Of a stretch of 28,739 nt of DNA, positions 1-6,962 are shown in pieces. This DNA is from JAJTHY01 sp964458795. GTDB lineage: Bacteria; Pseudomonadota; Alphaproteobacteria; Rickettsiales; Midichloriaceae. The translations under genes and the position numbers were made by a program. The notes under the pieces were generated by a model. It saw nothing but the letters and a program-made list of their open reading frames with translations, was not told where the DNA came from and did no database searches. Location of the stretch: assembly GCA_964458795.1 (NCBI GenBank), contig CAYWJW010000019.1, forward strand, positions 1 to 28,739, in the 5' to 3' direction. Position 1 is the first letter of the stretch, and every line of letters begins with the position of its first letter.

Positions 1-105
1 TATATTATCTTGGGTTAAGCTGTATTTATAATCACTTATCTGGTACAGCCCCAAGAAAATTTAAGAAATCTGACATCTCTTACGAATGCTGCTGCAAATT
101 ACGTT

Positions 106-624
106 ATGCTTTGCGGGTTTGCGATATTGGGAAAAGACTTCTTTTCTGCAAATACTTCTACAGCACTAAGTGCAATGAGAAGGAATAAGATTACTACCTT
201 TAATAGCATGTGGGTAATCCCCGCAGTAGTTTACTTTGTTCCTGCCAGCTTCGCAGCTCAGAATCCTTGTGCTGCTATTAGAATGCAAGAAAAACTATAT
301 GGCAAAGATGCATATGATTCTTACACTGCTAGTGGCTTGCGTCAGGCAGATTCAATGCTTAGGTTTACTGCTTTAGCCACACCTTGCATATTAGCCAAGT
401 ATTTTGGATATGCTTTCCCAACGTTTGAGGAGTTTATAAATGAGGTTTGCAAGCTGGCATCGCCTAAAACAGCACCTCTTTTTTCAATAGCTGTTGTAGT
501 TAGTATTTCAAGTTTAGTGCTGGTAGGTACAATTAATAAACTTAATGAGTCAGAAAACAAGGGCGCAGATAAAAAAACCGTAAGCCTGGTAGGATCGGCA
601 TTCTACACTTCTAAACTTAAGTAA
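106..624 (+). CDS. Unrecognised multi-pass membrane protein, possibly 5'-truncated
   Basis: I do not recognise this family. The 172-residue product has hydrophobic stretches at about residues 34-51, 88-104 and 123-143, with short polar connectors and a Lys-rich C-terminal tail, so an inner-membrane protein is likely. The reading frame stays open upstream to position 19, just after a TAA at 16-18, with no ATG before 106. The codons just before and after that TAA are hydrophobic and membrane-like (ILG, stop, AVFIITYLV). Either translation starts at 106 or at an alternative codon such as CTG 52, or this is the 3' part of a longer gene broken by a nonsense mutation. The left window edge prevents a decision. 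No ribosome binding site is evident before ATG 106. Confidence 0.5.
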   Translation: MLCGFAILGKDFFSANTSTALSAMRRNKITTFNSMWVIPAVVYFVPASFAAQNPCAAIRMQEKLYGKDAYDSYTASGLRQADSMLRFTALATPCILAKYFGYAFPTFEEFINEVCKLASPKTAPLFSIAVVVSISSLVLVGTINKLNESENKGADKKTVSLVGSAFYTSKLK

Positions 625-638
625 ATAAGCCTATTATA

Positions 639-667
639 TTGACAAATATAGTATTTTTAGCCATGAT
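639..667 (+). promoter_or_regulatory. Candidate sigma70-type promoter for the lipoprotein cluster
   Basis: A perfect TTGACA (639-644) is followed after 17 bp by CATGAT (662-667), a 4/6 match to the -10 consensus. It lies between the upstream membrane protein and the first micro-lipoprotein, about 45 bp ahead of its start. The -35 and spacing are good; the -10 is weak, so this is a candidate only. Confidence 0.4.
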
Positions 668-712
668 AGTTATATGAACGACTCTTTTTAATAACTAATA
701 GGGTTACTATAT

Positions 713-835
713 ATGTTAAACACTAAAATAAAAAATGCGCTTAAAAGCGTAAAACGTTCTAAGGCACTAATCTGGTTGGTACCGCTTGCATTGCTTGCAG
801 GCTGTGCAGCTGAAGTCGGTATAGGGCCATACTAA
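713..835 (+). CDS. Micro-lipoprotein copy 1 (40 aa precursor)
   Basis: A 40-residue product with a basic N-terminus (Lys/Arg at residues 5-17), a hydrophobic core (residues 19-29) and a clear lipobox LAGC with Cys31. After signal peptidase II cleavage the mature lipopeptide would be only ten residues, CAAEVGIGPY. Two further copies follow at 175- and 177-bp spacing, all with the Cys at position 31, which strongly supports a real gene despite its size. The leader has only a weak AGGG in place of the GGAGG of the other two copies, so translation may be poorer. The family is not recognised. By size and tandem organisation it recalls entericidin-like small envelope lipoproteins, but no sequence match is claimed. 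Confidence 0.72.
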   Translation: MLNTKIKNALKSVKRSKALIWLVPLALLAGCAAEVGIGPY

Positions 836-862
836 TCCACAATACTTTATAATCTAATAATT

Positions 863-879
863 AGACTAAGGTCTGGAGG
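863..879 (+). promoter_or_regulatory. Leader mini-hairpin and strong RBS of lipoprotein copy 2
   Basis: AGAC-TAAG-GTCT (863-874) can form a 4-bp stem with a 4-base loop, directly abutting the Shine-Dalgarno GGAGG (875-879), eight bases before ATG 888. The same 12 bases recur ahead of copy 3, so the arrangement is conserved between duplicates. Its function is unknown; a role in translation control is inference. Confidence 0.5.
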
Positions 880-887
880 TTACTTAT

Positions 888-1004
888 ATGTTAAACACTA
901 AAATAAACAAAGCGCTTAAAACCGTAAAGCGTTCTAAAGCAGTACTCTGGTTAATACCACTTGCATTACTTGCAGGTTGTGCAGCTAGTATAGGACCATA
1001 CTAA
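888..1004 (+). CDS. Micro-lipoprotein copy 2 (38 aa precursor)
   Basis: A 38-residue precursor nearly identical to copy 1 over the signal peptide (basic residues 5-17, hydrophobic 19-29, lipobox LAGC with Cys31). The mature lipopeptide would be eight residues, CAASIGPY. A strong GGAGG sits eight bases upstream of the ATG. The C-terminal IGPY is shared with copy 1, and an IGPG also occurs in the longer third copy, so the short forms may be internally deleted relatives of the long one. Expected location is the outer or inner membrane leaflet as a lipid anchor with almost no polypeptide. Synthesis would depend on Lgt, encoded about 1.7 kb downstream. Function unknown. Confidence 0.75.
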   Translation: MLNTKINKALKTVKRSKAVLWLIPLALLAGCAASIGPY

Positions 1005-1037
1005 TCACAAAGCTTTGTGAATAATATTAATTGATAG

Positions 1038-1056
1038 AGACTAAGGTCTATGGAGG
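1038..1056 (+). promoter_or_regulatory. Leader mini-hairpin and RBS of lipoprotein copy 3; decides the start
   Basis: AGAC-TAAG-GTCT (1038-1049) precedes GGAGG (1052-1056), eight bases before ATG 1065. An in-frame ATG at 1050 overlaps the Shine-Dalgarno itself and is therefore unlikely to be the start; alignment with copies 1 and 2 also supports 1065. Confidence 0.55.
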
Positions 1057-1064
1057 CTACTTAT

Positions 1065-1304
1065 ATGTTGAAACAGAAAATACAAAAAGCACTTAAAAAT
1101 GCAAAGTTTCCTAGGATAGCGCTTTTGCTAGTACCACTAGCGATGCTATCAGGATGCTCTGGCTATGTAAGTTCAGGATATGTCTATGAACCATATTATT
1201 ATGATCCATATCCATATTACTACACTTCTCCTGAGCATCATTTCTATATTGGCCCAGGACATGGTGGTGGGCACCATCACGGTGGTGGTGGACATCATCA
1301 CTAA
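1065..1304 (+). CDS. Small lipoprotein with Tyr-rich and His/Gly-rich tail (copy 3)
   Basis: A 79-residue precursor with the same signal-peptide layout as copies 1 and 2 and lipobox LSGC (Cys31). The mature part has a tyrosine/proline-rich segment (about residues 39-55) and ends in a His/Gly tail (about residues 65-79, nine His). The tail looks able to bind divalent metal ions, but this is inference from composition only. Start 1065 was chosen over the in-frame ATG 1050 because GGAGG at 1052-1056 is then correctly placed and the start aligns with the paralogues. No terminator is visible after the stop. Function unknown; an envelope lipoprotein with possible metal-binding or surface role. Confidence 0.75.
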   Translation: MLKQKIQKALKNAKFPRIALLLVPLAMLSGCSGYVSSGYVYEPYYYDPYPYYYTSPEHHFYIGPGHGGGHHHGGGGHHH

Positions 1305-1382
1305 TACATCTTACTCTTCTTTCTTGGGTGATGTTATGTTATGGTAGAGCTTAGTATAATGAATTAGGCTTTGGTTGGATTT

Positions 1383-2543
1383 ATGAAGATTAGTCTGCAT
1401 CAATTCCTACCTGTTGAGGTTCTTGCTAAGCTCTTTACCATACTCGAAGTTAAAGGGCAATCCCTCCTTGTTGGCGGCTGCGTACGTGAAATAATACTTG
1501 GGCATACACCAAAAGATATTGATATCGCAACCCAGGTATTACCAGAGGATGTCATGCATTTGCTTGCTAGTAGTGGATATCATTGCATACCAACTGGTAT
1601 TAAATACGGCACCATCACAGTTGTTAAAAACAAGCACAAGTTTGAGATAACCACGCTTCGTTCTGATATAAGAACTTATGGGAGGCATGCTGAGGTCGAT
1701 TTTACCAAGGATTGGAAGTTGGACGCTGGAAGACGTGACTTCACATTTAATGCACTATACATGGATTTAGAAGGGAATGTTGAAGATTTCTTTGGCGGCA
1801 TTGCTGATTTAAATACTCATTTGCTTAGATTTATAGGAGAGCCTAGAGCTCGTATTAGAGAGGATTACCTTAGAATCCTTCGTTATTTTAGGTTCTATAG
1901 CTACTATAATGGTGAAAATATTGATAAAGCTTCTCTAAGTGCTTGCGCTGAATTGGCTCCGGGCCTAGAGAATCTATCAGGTGAACGTATACGTATGGAA
2001 TTACTTAAAATATTGGCTTCTCCGTATGCAACCCAATCACTATTACTTATGCAAAAATATGGTGTGTTAAAGGAGATCATTCCATATCGTCATGAAATAG
2101 ATTTTACTATGCTTAACTTTTGCGCAAACTCGTTGGTGAACCTTGCAGCAATCCTTAAGATCTTTGCCCTTAATAAGCATGAGATAGAAGTCTGTATGAA
2201 CCGCCTTAAGCTTTTTAACGCCGAGAAGTCCATGATTGCCAACCTCTTATGGAAAATCGAGATTAAATCGCATGCAGGCGAGTTGGCGCATAAAGCTGTG
2301 ATTTATAGCTTTGGCATAGATGCATATAAAAGTTATATAAGTTTCTTACAAGTTTTATACCCAAAGGCAGGCATCTCAGAAATAAAATGCCCTAAGCTGC
2401 CTACATTTCCGATTGCTGGGACAGATTTATTAAAACTTGGGCTTGCAGGTAAAGAAATTGGTAGTAAAATTAGGCAGCTTGAAAAGCTTTGGATAGAAAG
2501 CAATTTCAAACTAACCAAAATAGAACTATTAAAAAATTTATGA
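1383..2543 (+). CDS. cca: CCA tRNA nucleotidyltransferase / poly(A) polymerase family protein
   Basis: Class II nucleotidyltransferase of the CCA-adding enzyme / PcnB family, expected to build or repair the 3' CCA end of tRNAs in the cytoplasm. The head domain shows the glycine motif LVGGCVRE (residues 29-36) and the DID metal-binding pair (D45, D47). Further motifs are the RRDFTFNALYMD segment near residue 118 and the flexible-neck motif RIREDYLRILRYFRF near residues 158-172. At 386 residues the size fits the alphaproteobacterial CCA-adding group. A TTG at 1371 is in frame, but ATG 1383 gives a typical N-terminus. The stop overlaps the ATG of a possible small gene (ATGA). Sequence alone cannot separate CCA addition from poly(A) polymerase activity. 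Confidence 0.88.
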   Translation: MKISLHQFLPVEVLAKLFTILEVKGQSLLVGGCVREIILGHTPKDIDIATQVLPEDVMHLLASSGYHCIPTGIKYGTITVVKNKHKFEITTLRSDIRTYGRHAEVDFTKDWKLDAGRRDFTFNALYMDLEGNVEDFFGGIADLNTHLLRFIGEPRARIREDYLRILRYFRFYSYYNGENIDKASLSACAELAPGLENLSGERIRMELLKILASPYATQSLLLMQKYGVLKEIIPYRHEIDFTMLNFCANSLVNLAAILKIFALNKHEIEVCMNRLKLFNAEKSMIANLLWKIEIKSHAGELAHKAVIYSFGIDAYKSYISFLQVLYPKAGISEIKCPKLPTFPIAGTDLLKLGLAGKEIGSKIRQLEKLWIESNFKLTKIELLKNL

Positions 2544-2719
2544 ATATGCACTTTTTAACACGCCTTGATCTAACATCACAGTTACCATTGGAAGAAGTAT
2601 TGGTTATTATAGCTAATTTAGCTAACAATATAAGCAATGATAATGGCAATGAACCAACTACCACAATTAGTGATCATGCCAGAAAATTAAGGCTTAATAC
2701 TGGGTTTTCTAATGAGTAG
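2540..2719 (+). CDS. Possible translationally coupled 59-aa protein
   Basis: An ORF of 59 codons begins at an ATGA junction with the cca stop, the usual arrangement for translational coupling. It fills the gap between cca and the convergent lgt and overlaps the 3' end of lgt by 33 bp. The product is acidic and polar with one hydrophobic stretch (LEEVLVIIANLA) and resembles nothing I know. The gap would otherwise be non-coding, so a real small gene is possible, but there is no independent evidence. Confidence 0.3.
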   Translation: MNMHFLTRLDLTSQLPLEEVLVIIANLANNISNDNGNEPTTTISDHARKLRLNTGFSNE

Positions 2720-3463
2720 ATAGATGCCGCATATGAGCATTGGTAGGCATAATGCCTGTCCTGTTGTAAGATATAGTACATATCCGTCAATTGGCTCTTT
2801 AAGCTGCTCTATTAACATGCGGATTATTGCATAGCAGATCAGGAATATTCCTGCAAGCGCACCGCTCCTTGCATGATATTTAGGAAATAATAATAACATA
2901 ATAACCAGTAGTACTACTCCCTCACCTAGAGCTTCATAAATTTGTGTTGGGTGTCTTGGTAAAATACCGCTATTAGGAAATATTATACCCCATGGCATAG
3001 TAGTTACTTTGCCATACATCTCTGCATTAATGAAGTTGGCGATCCTACCCAAAAATAACCCAATAGGGGATACGCAGGCTATCAGATCTATGGCTCGCAA
3101 AAACACGAGTTTATGTTTGTGTGCTACCCAATAAACGGCAATTATCATACCTAGTAGTCCACCATGAAAAGACATACCACCATTTCTTATCATAAAGATT
3201 CTCAACGGGTCTGAGAAGGTTGCTGTAAAATCATAAAATAGGCTAAACCCTACTCTACCACCTATGACTATGCCTAAAACACAATAAAATATCAAGTCGT
3301 CCATTGCCTGAGCGGTATATACTTTACTGACTTTATTAAGCTGTCTTAGTAATAGATATCCTAGCAATACACCAAATATATAGGCAAAAGAGTACCAGTA
3401 TACTGAGAAGCCAAGTATATTAAAAGCAATCGGAGATATATTTAGAAAAAGTGTTGATTTCAT
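2687..3463 (-). CDS. lgt: Prolipoprotein diacylglyceryl transferase
   Basis: Lgt transfers diacylglycerol from phosphatidylglycerol to the lipobox cysteine of prolipoproteins at the inner membrane, the first step of lipoprotein maturation. The 258-residue product is hydrophobic with about seven membrane segments. It carries the family signature GRIANFINAEMYG (residues 139-151), including R140, N143 and E148; the conserved FHGG with H100; and HPTQIYE (171-177). A TATAAT lies on the minus strand at 3475-3480, but without a good -35. The gene is divergent from ubiK, an arrangement common in alphaproteobacteria. Its substrates include the lipoprotein cluster at the left of the window. Confidence 0.96.
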   Translation of the reverse strand: MKSTLFLNISPIAFNILGFSVYWYSFAYIFGVLLGYLLLRQLNKVSKVYTAQAMDDLIFYCVLGIVIGGRVGFSLFYDFTATFSDPLRIFMIRNGGMSFHGGLLGMIIAVYWVAHKHKLVFLRAIDLIACVSPIGLFLGRIANFINAEMYGKVTTMPWGIIFPNSGILPRHPTQIYEALGEGVVLLVIMLLLFPKYHARSGALAGIFLICYAIIRMLIEQLKEPIDGYVLYLTTGQALCLPMLICGIYLLIRKPSIKP

Positions 3464-3520
3464 AGAAAAAATATATTATACAATAGATTAGAGTTAAAAA
3501 TAACTTATGTAGCGGTTTGT

Positions 3521-3847
3521 ATGACCAAAAATAATAAAATTCTTCACGATATATCTAAGGTAGCCTCATCAACCGTGGCAACCATGGTAAATATTAAAAA
3601 TGATTTAGCAACATATATTAGTCACCAGATTAAGGCTGCACTTAAAGGAATGGATGTTGTTAGCAAAACAGATTTTCAAGCCCTCAAAAAATCTGTTGAG
3701 ACTATTAACCATGACGTTAAGTCTCTGCACCATCCCAAAAAGGTAGCGCGAGCTTCAGCTGTTAAACTAAAGAAAGTTGCCAAGAAAACAAAAGCAGCTT
3801 CACCTAAGCGAAAGGTTGCTAAGATAACTAAACCTAAGGTTAAGTAA
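3521..3847 (+). CDS. ubiK: UbiK/BMFP-family protein with a basic histone-like tail
   Basis: Residues 1-70 match the pattern of the BMFP/UbiK family (formerly DUF526): a MTKNNKILHDISKVASS start, an amphipathic helix and the MDVVSKTDFQALK segment before a coiled coil. Family members trimerise, bind membranes and, in E. coli, assist ubiquinone biosynthesis under aerobic conditions. Position divergent from lgt supports the call. Residues 72-108 form an unusual Lys/Ala/Pro-rich tail (KKVA, KVAKKT, SPKRKVA, ITKPKVK) resembling histone H1 tails and not typical of short BMFP proteins. The tail could contact acidic lipids or nucleic acid, which is inference. No clear Shine-Dalgarno precedes the ATG. 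Confidence 0.8.
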   Translation: MTKNNKILHDISKVASSTVATMVNIKNDLATYISHQIKAALKGMDVVSKTDFQALKKSVETINHDVKSLHHPKKVARASAVKLKKVAKKTKAASPKRKVAKITKPKVK

Positions 3848-3898
3848 CTTTCAAAAAGAAGTTTCTGAGCTAAGCTTTTAATTAGTCGTGATTTATTT

Positions 3899-5074
3899 AT
3901 GATCAAAGACATTAAAGATTCTACTGTACTTATAGTAGACAGCGCCGAGCAAAACCTCGATAGAACGAGCTCTCTTTTAAAGGAGCACGGATTTCTTAAA
4001 GTTGAGCAAGCTGTAACCGGTAATGAGGGTTTGGAAAAAGCACGTGCGATACGTCCGGATGTTATTCTATTGAGCTTAGATTTATCAGATACCTCTGGCT
4101 TAGCTGTGTGCAAAGCTCTTAAGAAAAACCCCAAGACCAAAAATATAAGCATTATATTCCAAGGAAGCACTGTAAGCACGAAGCAAAGGTGCAAAGCATT
4201 TGAGCTAGGTGCCAACGACCTCATGGTAGACCCCATTGACTCATCTGAACTTATGTATAGGCTTGGGCTACAACTAAAACAGCGAGCACTTTATGTTAAC
4301 TTACTAGAAGCCCATCTTAGAATGGAGAAAGAGCTTCAGGAATCTGCAGAGCTATTAAACTCTTTTTTACCTTCAAAAAGAGACTTGGTCGAGCTTGGCA
4401 AACAATATAATATCAGTATTGATTCATATTACCTTCCTTCTTCGATCTTGGGCGGAGATTTCTATGGCGCGTTCCCAATCAATGATAGCAAAATGGGCTT
4501 TTATCTCTGGGATTTCTCAGGTCATGGTGTAATAGCTGCAATTAATACCTTACGTCTAAATAGCGCAATATATAATCATAAGAAATATACTGAAAACCCT
4601 GGAAAATTTATTACTAATGTTAACAATACTCTATACAATATAAATTCTAGGGGATCGTTTGCTACTATATTCTACGGAGTCATAGATAAACGAAACATGA
4701 CTTTGGAATATTCCTATGCTTCCTCCCCTAATCCAATACTTTTATCGTTTGAGAGGAATGAGTTTAAATTTATAGACACCAAAGAATTTCCATTAGGTGT
4801 GGTAAGTGGTCATGCATTCCAAACCCAATCAATAAAGCTAGATGGATGGGATGCAATTATTCTATATAGTGATGCGCTAATTGAAACTCCGAGTGACGTG
4901 ACAGGTAAGTTTTTGAGCCCTGATGACTTAGCTAGAATAGTCCTAAAATCGTTTAAAGATAACGATTCTTCAGTAACAGCATCGGTAATTAAAGAAATCA
5001 TAATAAGTGAATTTGACCATAATTACCGTAGAAATCTCAAAGATGACCTTACGTTAAAAGTTATAAGATTCTAG
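3899..5074 (+). CDS. Receiver-like domain fused to PP2C (SpoIIE/RsbU-type) phosphatase
   Basis: Residues 8-128 have the fold pattern of a response-regulator receiver, residues 129-160 a linker helix, and residues 175-391 a PP2C-type Ser/Thr phosphatase domain. The phosphatase keeps its metal-binding Asp motifs: GGDFY (D187), DFSGHG (D205), SDALIE (D325) and the DDLT end (D382/D383). It therefore looks active, probably dephosphorylating an anti-sigma-factor antagonist or similar partner. The receiver is degenerate. The phosphoacceptor Asp is Ser59, the conserved Thr/Ser of beta-4 is Gly89, the invariant Lys is Asp111, and one of the acidic-pocket pair is Ser15. Control by Asp phosphorylation is thus unlikely. 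No anti-sigma or antagonist gene is adjacent. Confidence 0.9.
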   Translation: MIKDIKDSTVLIVDSAEQNLDRTSSLLKEHGFLKVEQAVTGNEGLEKARAIRPDVILLSLDLSDTSGLAVCKALKKNPKTKNISIIFQGSTVSTKQRCKAFELGANDLMVDPIDSSELMYRLGLQLKQRALYVNLLEAHLRMEKELQESAELLNSFLPSKRDLVELGKQYNISIDSYYLPSSILGGDFYGAFPINDSKMGFYLWDFSGHGVIAAINTLRLNSAIYNHKKYTENPGKFITNVNNTLYNINSRGSFATIFYGVIDKRNMTLEYSYASSPNPILLSFERNEFKFIDTKEFPLGVVSGHAFQTQSIKLDGWDAIILYSDALIETPSDVTGKFLSPDDLARIVLKSFKDNDSSVTASVIKEIIISEFDHNYRRNLKDDLTLKVIRF

Positions 5075-5084
5075 AAATGCAAAA

Positions 5085-5696
5085 TTACTTTTGCTTTTTA
5101 CTCAATACCCTCTTCATGCCTGAAGGCTCAGAGCTATGTCTCCCTGTTTGCGAGCCGCTTTTGGGTAGCGCTCCATTAGCCAGTTCGTCCAATATCTTGC
5201 CCATTGAGCTAGAATCAAGGTCTTCATAGTAATCATCATTTATCTGCACCATTGGGGCATTCACACATGCACCAAGACACTCAACTTCTACTAAGGTAAA
5301 CTTGCCATCCTTAGTAGTTTCACCAATATCTATACCAAGTTTCTTACGGCAGGTCTTGGTAATATCATCAGAACCTCTTAGCCAGCAAGGCGTGGTCCTA
5401 CATATCTGCACCAAATTTTTGCCAATTGGTTGTTTGTTATACATTGTATAGAAGCTCGCAACTTCATAGACACGGATCTTAGGCATAGATAACATTTCCG
5501 CAACAACATCCATTGCAGCTATAGGAAGCCAGTTGTCATGCTGACGCTGAGCGAGCTCTAATAGAGGCATAATAGCACTCTGCTGGTTGCCTATAGGATA
5601 TTTTGCTATAATACCTTGAACAAGCTTCAAATTCTCTTTGGTGAATGCAAACTTTTCTGGCTGTTCAAAATGTACAGACTTAAACATAGACGACAT
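5085..5696 (-). CDS. nuoE: NADH-quinone oxidoreductase subunit E (24 kDa)
   Basis: Peripheral-arm subunit of complex I that carries the N1a 2Fe-2S cluster beside the NuoF flavin site. The ligand pattern is complete: C99 and C104 (CRTTPC) and C140 and C144 (ECLGAC). The 203-residue length includes a polar C-terminal extension of about 30 residues. The start five bases after the nuoD stop is supported by AGG eight bases upstream, within the nuoD end. Downstream of it there is no nuoF; the next gene is convergent only ten bases away, so the nuoD-nuoE pair is a detached fragment of the usual operon. Confidence 0.96.
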   Translation of the reverse strand: MSSMFKSVHFEQPEKFAFTKENLKLVQGIIAKYPIGNQQSAIMPLLELAQRQHDNWLPIAAMDVVAEMLSMPKIRVYEVASFYTMYNKQPIGKNLVQICRTTPCWLRGSDDITKTCRKKLGIDIGETTKDGKFTLVEVECLGACVNAPMVQINDDYYEDLDSSSMGKILDELANGALPKSGSQTGRHSSEPSGMKRVLSKKQK

Positions 5697-5701
5697 AGTA
5701 A

Positions 5702-6895
5702 TTACCTATCAATTTCACCAAATACAATATCCATACTACCAATGATTGCAACCACATCAGCAAGCATATAACCCGCGCCGATTGAGTCAAGCGCTTGCAA
5801 GTTGGCAAAACCTGTAGACCTTATATAACAGCGATATGGACAATTGCTGCCATCTGACACCATATACACCCCAAACTCCCCTTTAGGCGACTCCACAGCA
5901 GCATATACTTCGCCTTCTGGCACATGATAGCCTTCTGTAAACAGTTTGAAGTGATGGATCAATGCCTCCATAGAAGTCTTCATCTCAGCCCTTGGGGGCG
6001 GAGTAATTTTGCGATCCAGCGAGCGCACAGGTCCATCCGGCATTTGATCCAGACATTGCTGTATAATCTTTACTGATTCACGTACTTCCTCAACCCGAAC
6101 TAAATAGCGATCATAACAGTCACCTGTTTTACCGACTGCTACTTTGAAATCCATCTTATCATAAACCTCATATGGTTGAGATTTCCTCAAATCCCACGGC
6201 ACCCCTGATGCGCGCAGCATTGGGCCTGTAAACCCCAAGTCTATAGCTTCTTGCTTACCAACAACACCAATGTCAACTAAGCGTTGTTTAAAGATTCTAT
6301 TATCAGTAAGAAGGGCCTCTACATCATCCATTCTACGAGGCAATTCATTAATAAATGTTTGAACATCCTCCAAGAGCCCGTCAGGTAGATCTTGCGATAC
6401 TCCACCCGGACGGAAATAATTTGAGTGAAAACGCGCCCCAGTAGTACGTTCATAAAATTCAAGCATCTTCTCACGCTCTTCAAACATCCAAAGTAGCGGT
6501 GTCATCGCACCGACATCTAAAGCATAGGCTGTAATGTTAAGTAAGTGGTTAAGTATTCTAGTAATCTCAGAGAACATAACCCGTATATATTGTGCGCGAA
6601 TAGGCACATCACACTTTAGTAATTTCTCAACCGCTAGAGCAAACGAATGCTCTTGACTCATAGGCGATACATAGTCTAGCCTATCAAAATACGGGGTTGC
6701 TTGCATATACGTCTTATATTCAATCAACTTTTCCGTGCCCCTATGCAGCAATCCTATGTGAGGATCTGCACGCTCAACAACTTCTCCATCCATCTCCAAT
6801 ATTAGACGGAGCACACCATGGGCTGCAGGATGTTGCGGACCAAAATTGATCGATAAATTTTTGACCTCGCTTTTTTTTGACGACGCAATGCTCAT
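5702..6895 (-). CDS. nuoD: NADH-quinone oxidoreductase subunit D (49 kDa)
   Basis: Complex I subunit at the junction of peripheral and membrane arms; it helps form the quinone-binding pocket. Characteristic segments are FGPQHPAAHG (residues 18-27) with the pocket His residues, DPHIGLLHRGTEKL near residue 44, and the terminal VFGEIDR. At 397 residues it is full length for alphaproteobacteria. The usual partners nuoA, nuoB and nuoC are not upstream; instead a hydrolase gene ends 67 bp before it in the same direction. No convincing promoter was found in that gap. Confidence 0.97.
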   Translation of the reverse strand: MSIASSKKSEVKNLSINFGPQHPAAHGVLRLILEMDGEVVERADPHIGLLHRGTEKLIEYKTYMQATPYFDRLDYVSPMSQEHSFALAVEKLLKCDVPIRAQYIRVMFSEITRILNHLLNITAYALDVGAMTPLLWMFEEREKMLEFYERTTGARFHSNYFRPGGVSQDLPDGLLEDVQTFINELPRRMDDVEALLTDNRIFKQRLVDIGVVGKQEAIDLGFTGPMLRASGVPWDLRKSQPYEVYDKMDFKVAVGKTGDCYDRYLVRVEEVRESVKIIQQCLDQMPDGPVRSLDRKITPPPRAEMKTSMEALIHHFKLFTEGYHVPEGEVYAAVESPKGEFGVYMVSDGSNCPYRCYIRSTGFANLQALDSIGAGYMLADVVAIIGSMDIVFGEIDR

Positions 6896-6962
6896 TTGTC
6901 TTATTCCTTTTACTCATAAAATTATTAACATAGACCGCGTAAAAATACCAGCCAAATTATCC

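Larger units (their letters stand above)
713..1150 (+). repeat. Three tandem copies of a lipoprotein signal-peptide unit
   Basis: Starts at 713, 888 and 1065 give a period of 175-177 bp. The repeated unit covers the signal-peptide coding region (MLNTKIK / MLNTKIN / MLKQKIQ beginnings, lipobox Cys31 in all) and, for copies 2 and 3, the leader with an identical 12-base AGACTAAGGTCT followed by GGAGG and ACTTATATG. Copies 1 and 2 are close; copy 3 is more diverged and carries an extra Tyr/His/Gly-rich C-terminal domain. This is tandem gene duplication rather than a mobile repeat. Confidence 0.75.

Noticed and set aside
1050..1064. ATG 1050 as start of lipoprotein copy 3
   Set aside because: It overlaps its own Shine-Dalgarno, and the paralogues align with a start at 1065.
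3676..4236. 186-codon minus-strand frame opposite ubiK and the receiver-PP2C gene
   Set aside because: It spans two well-supported genes on the other strand and has no recognisable domain.
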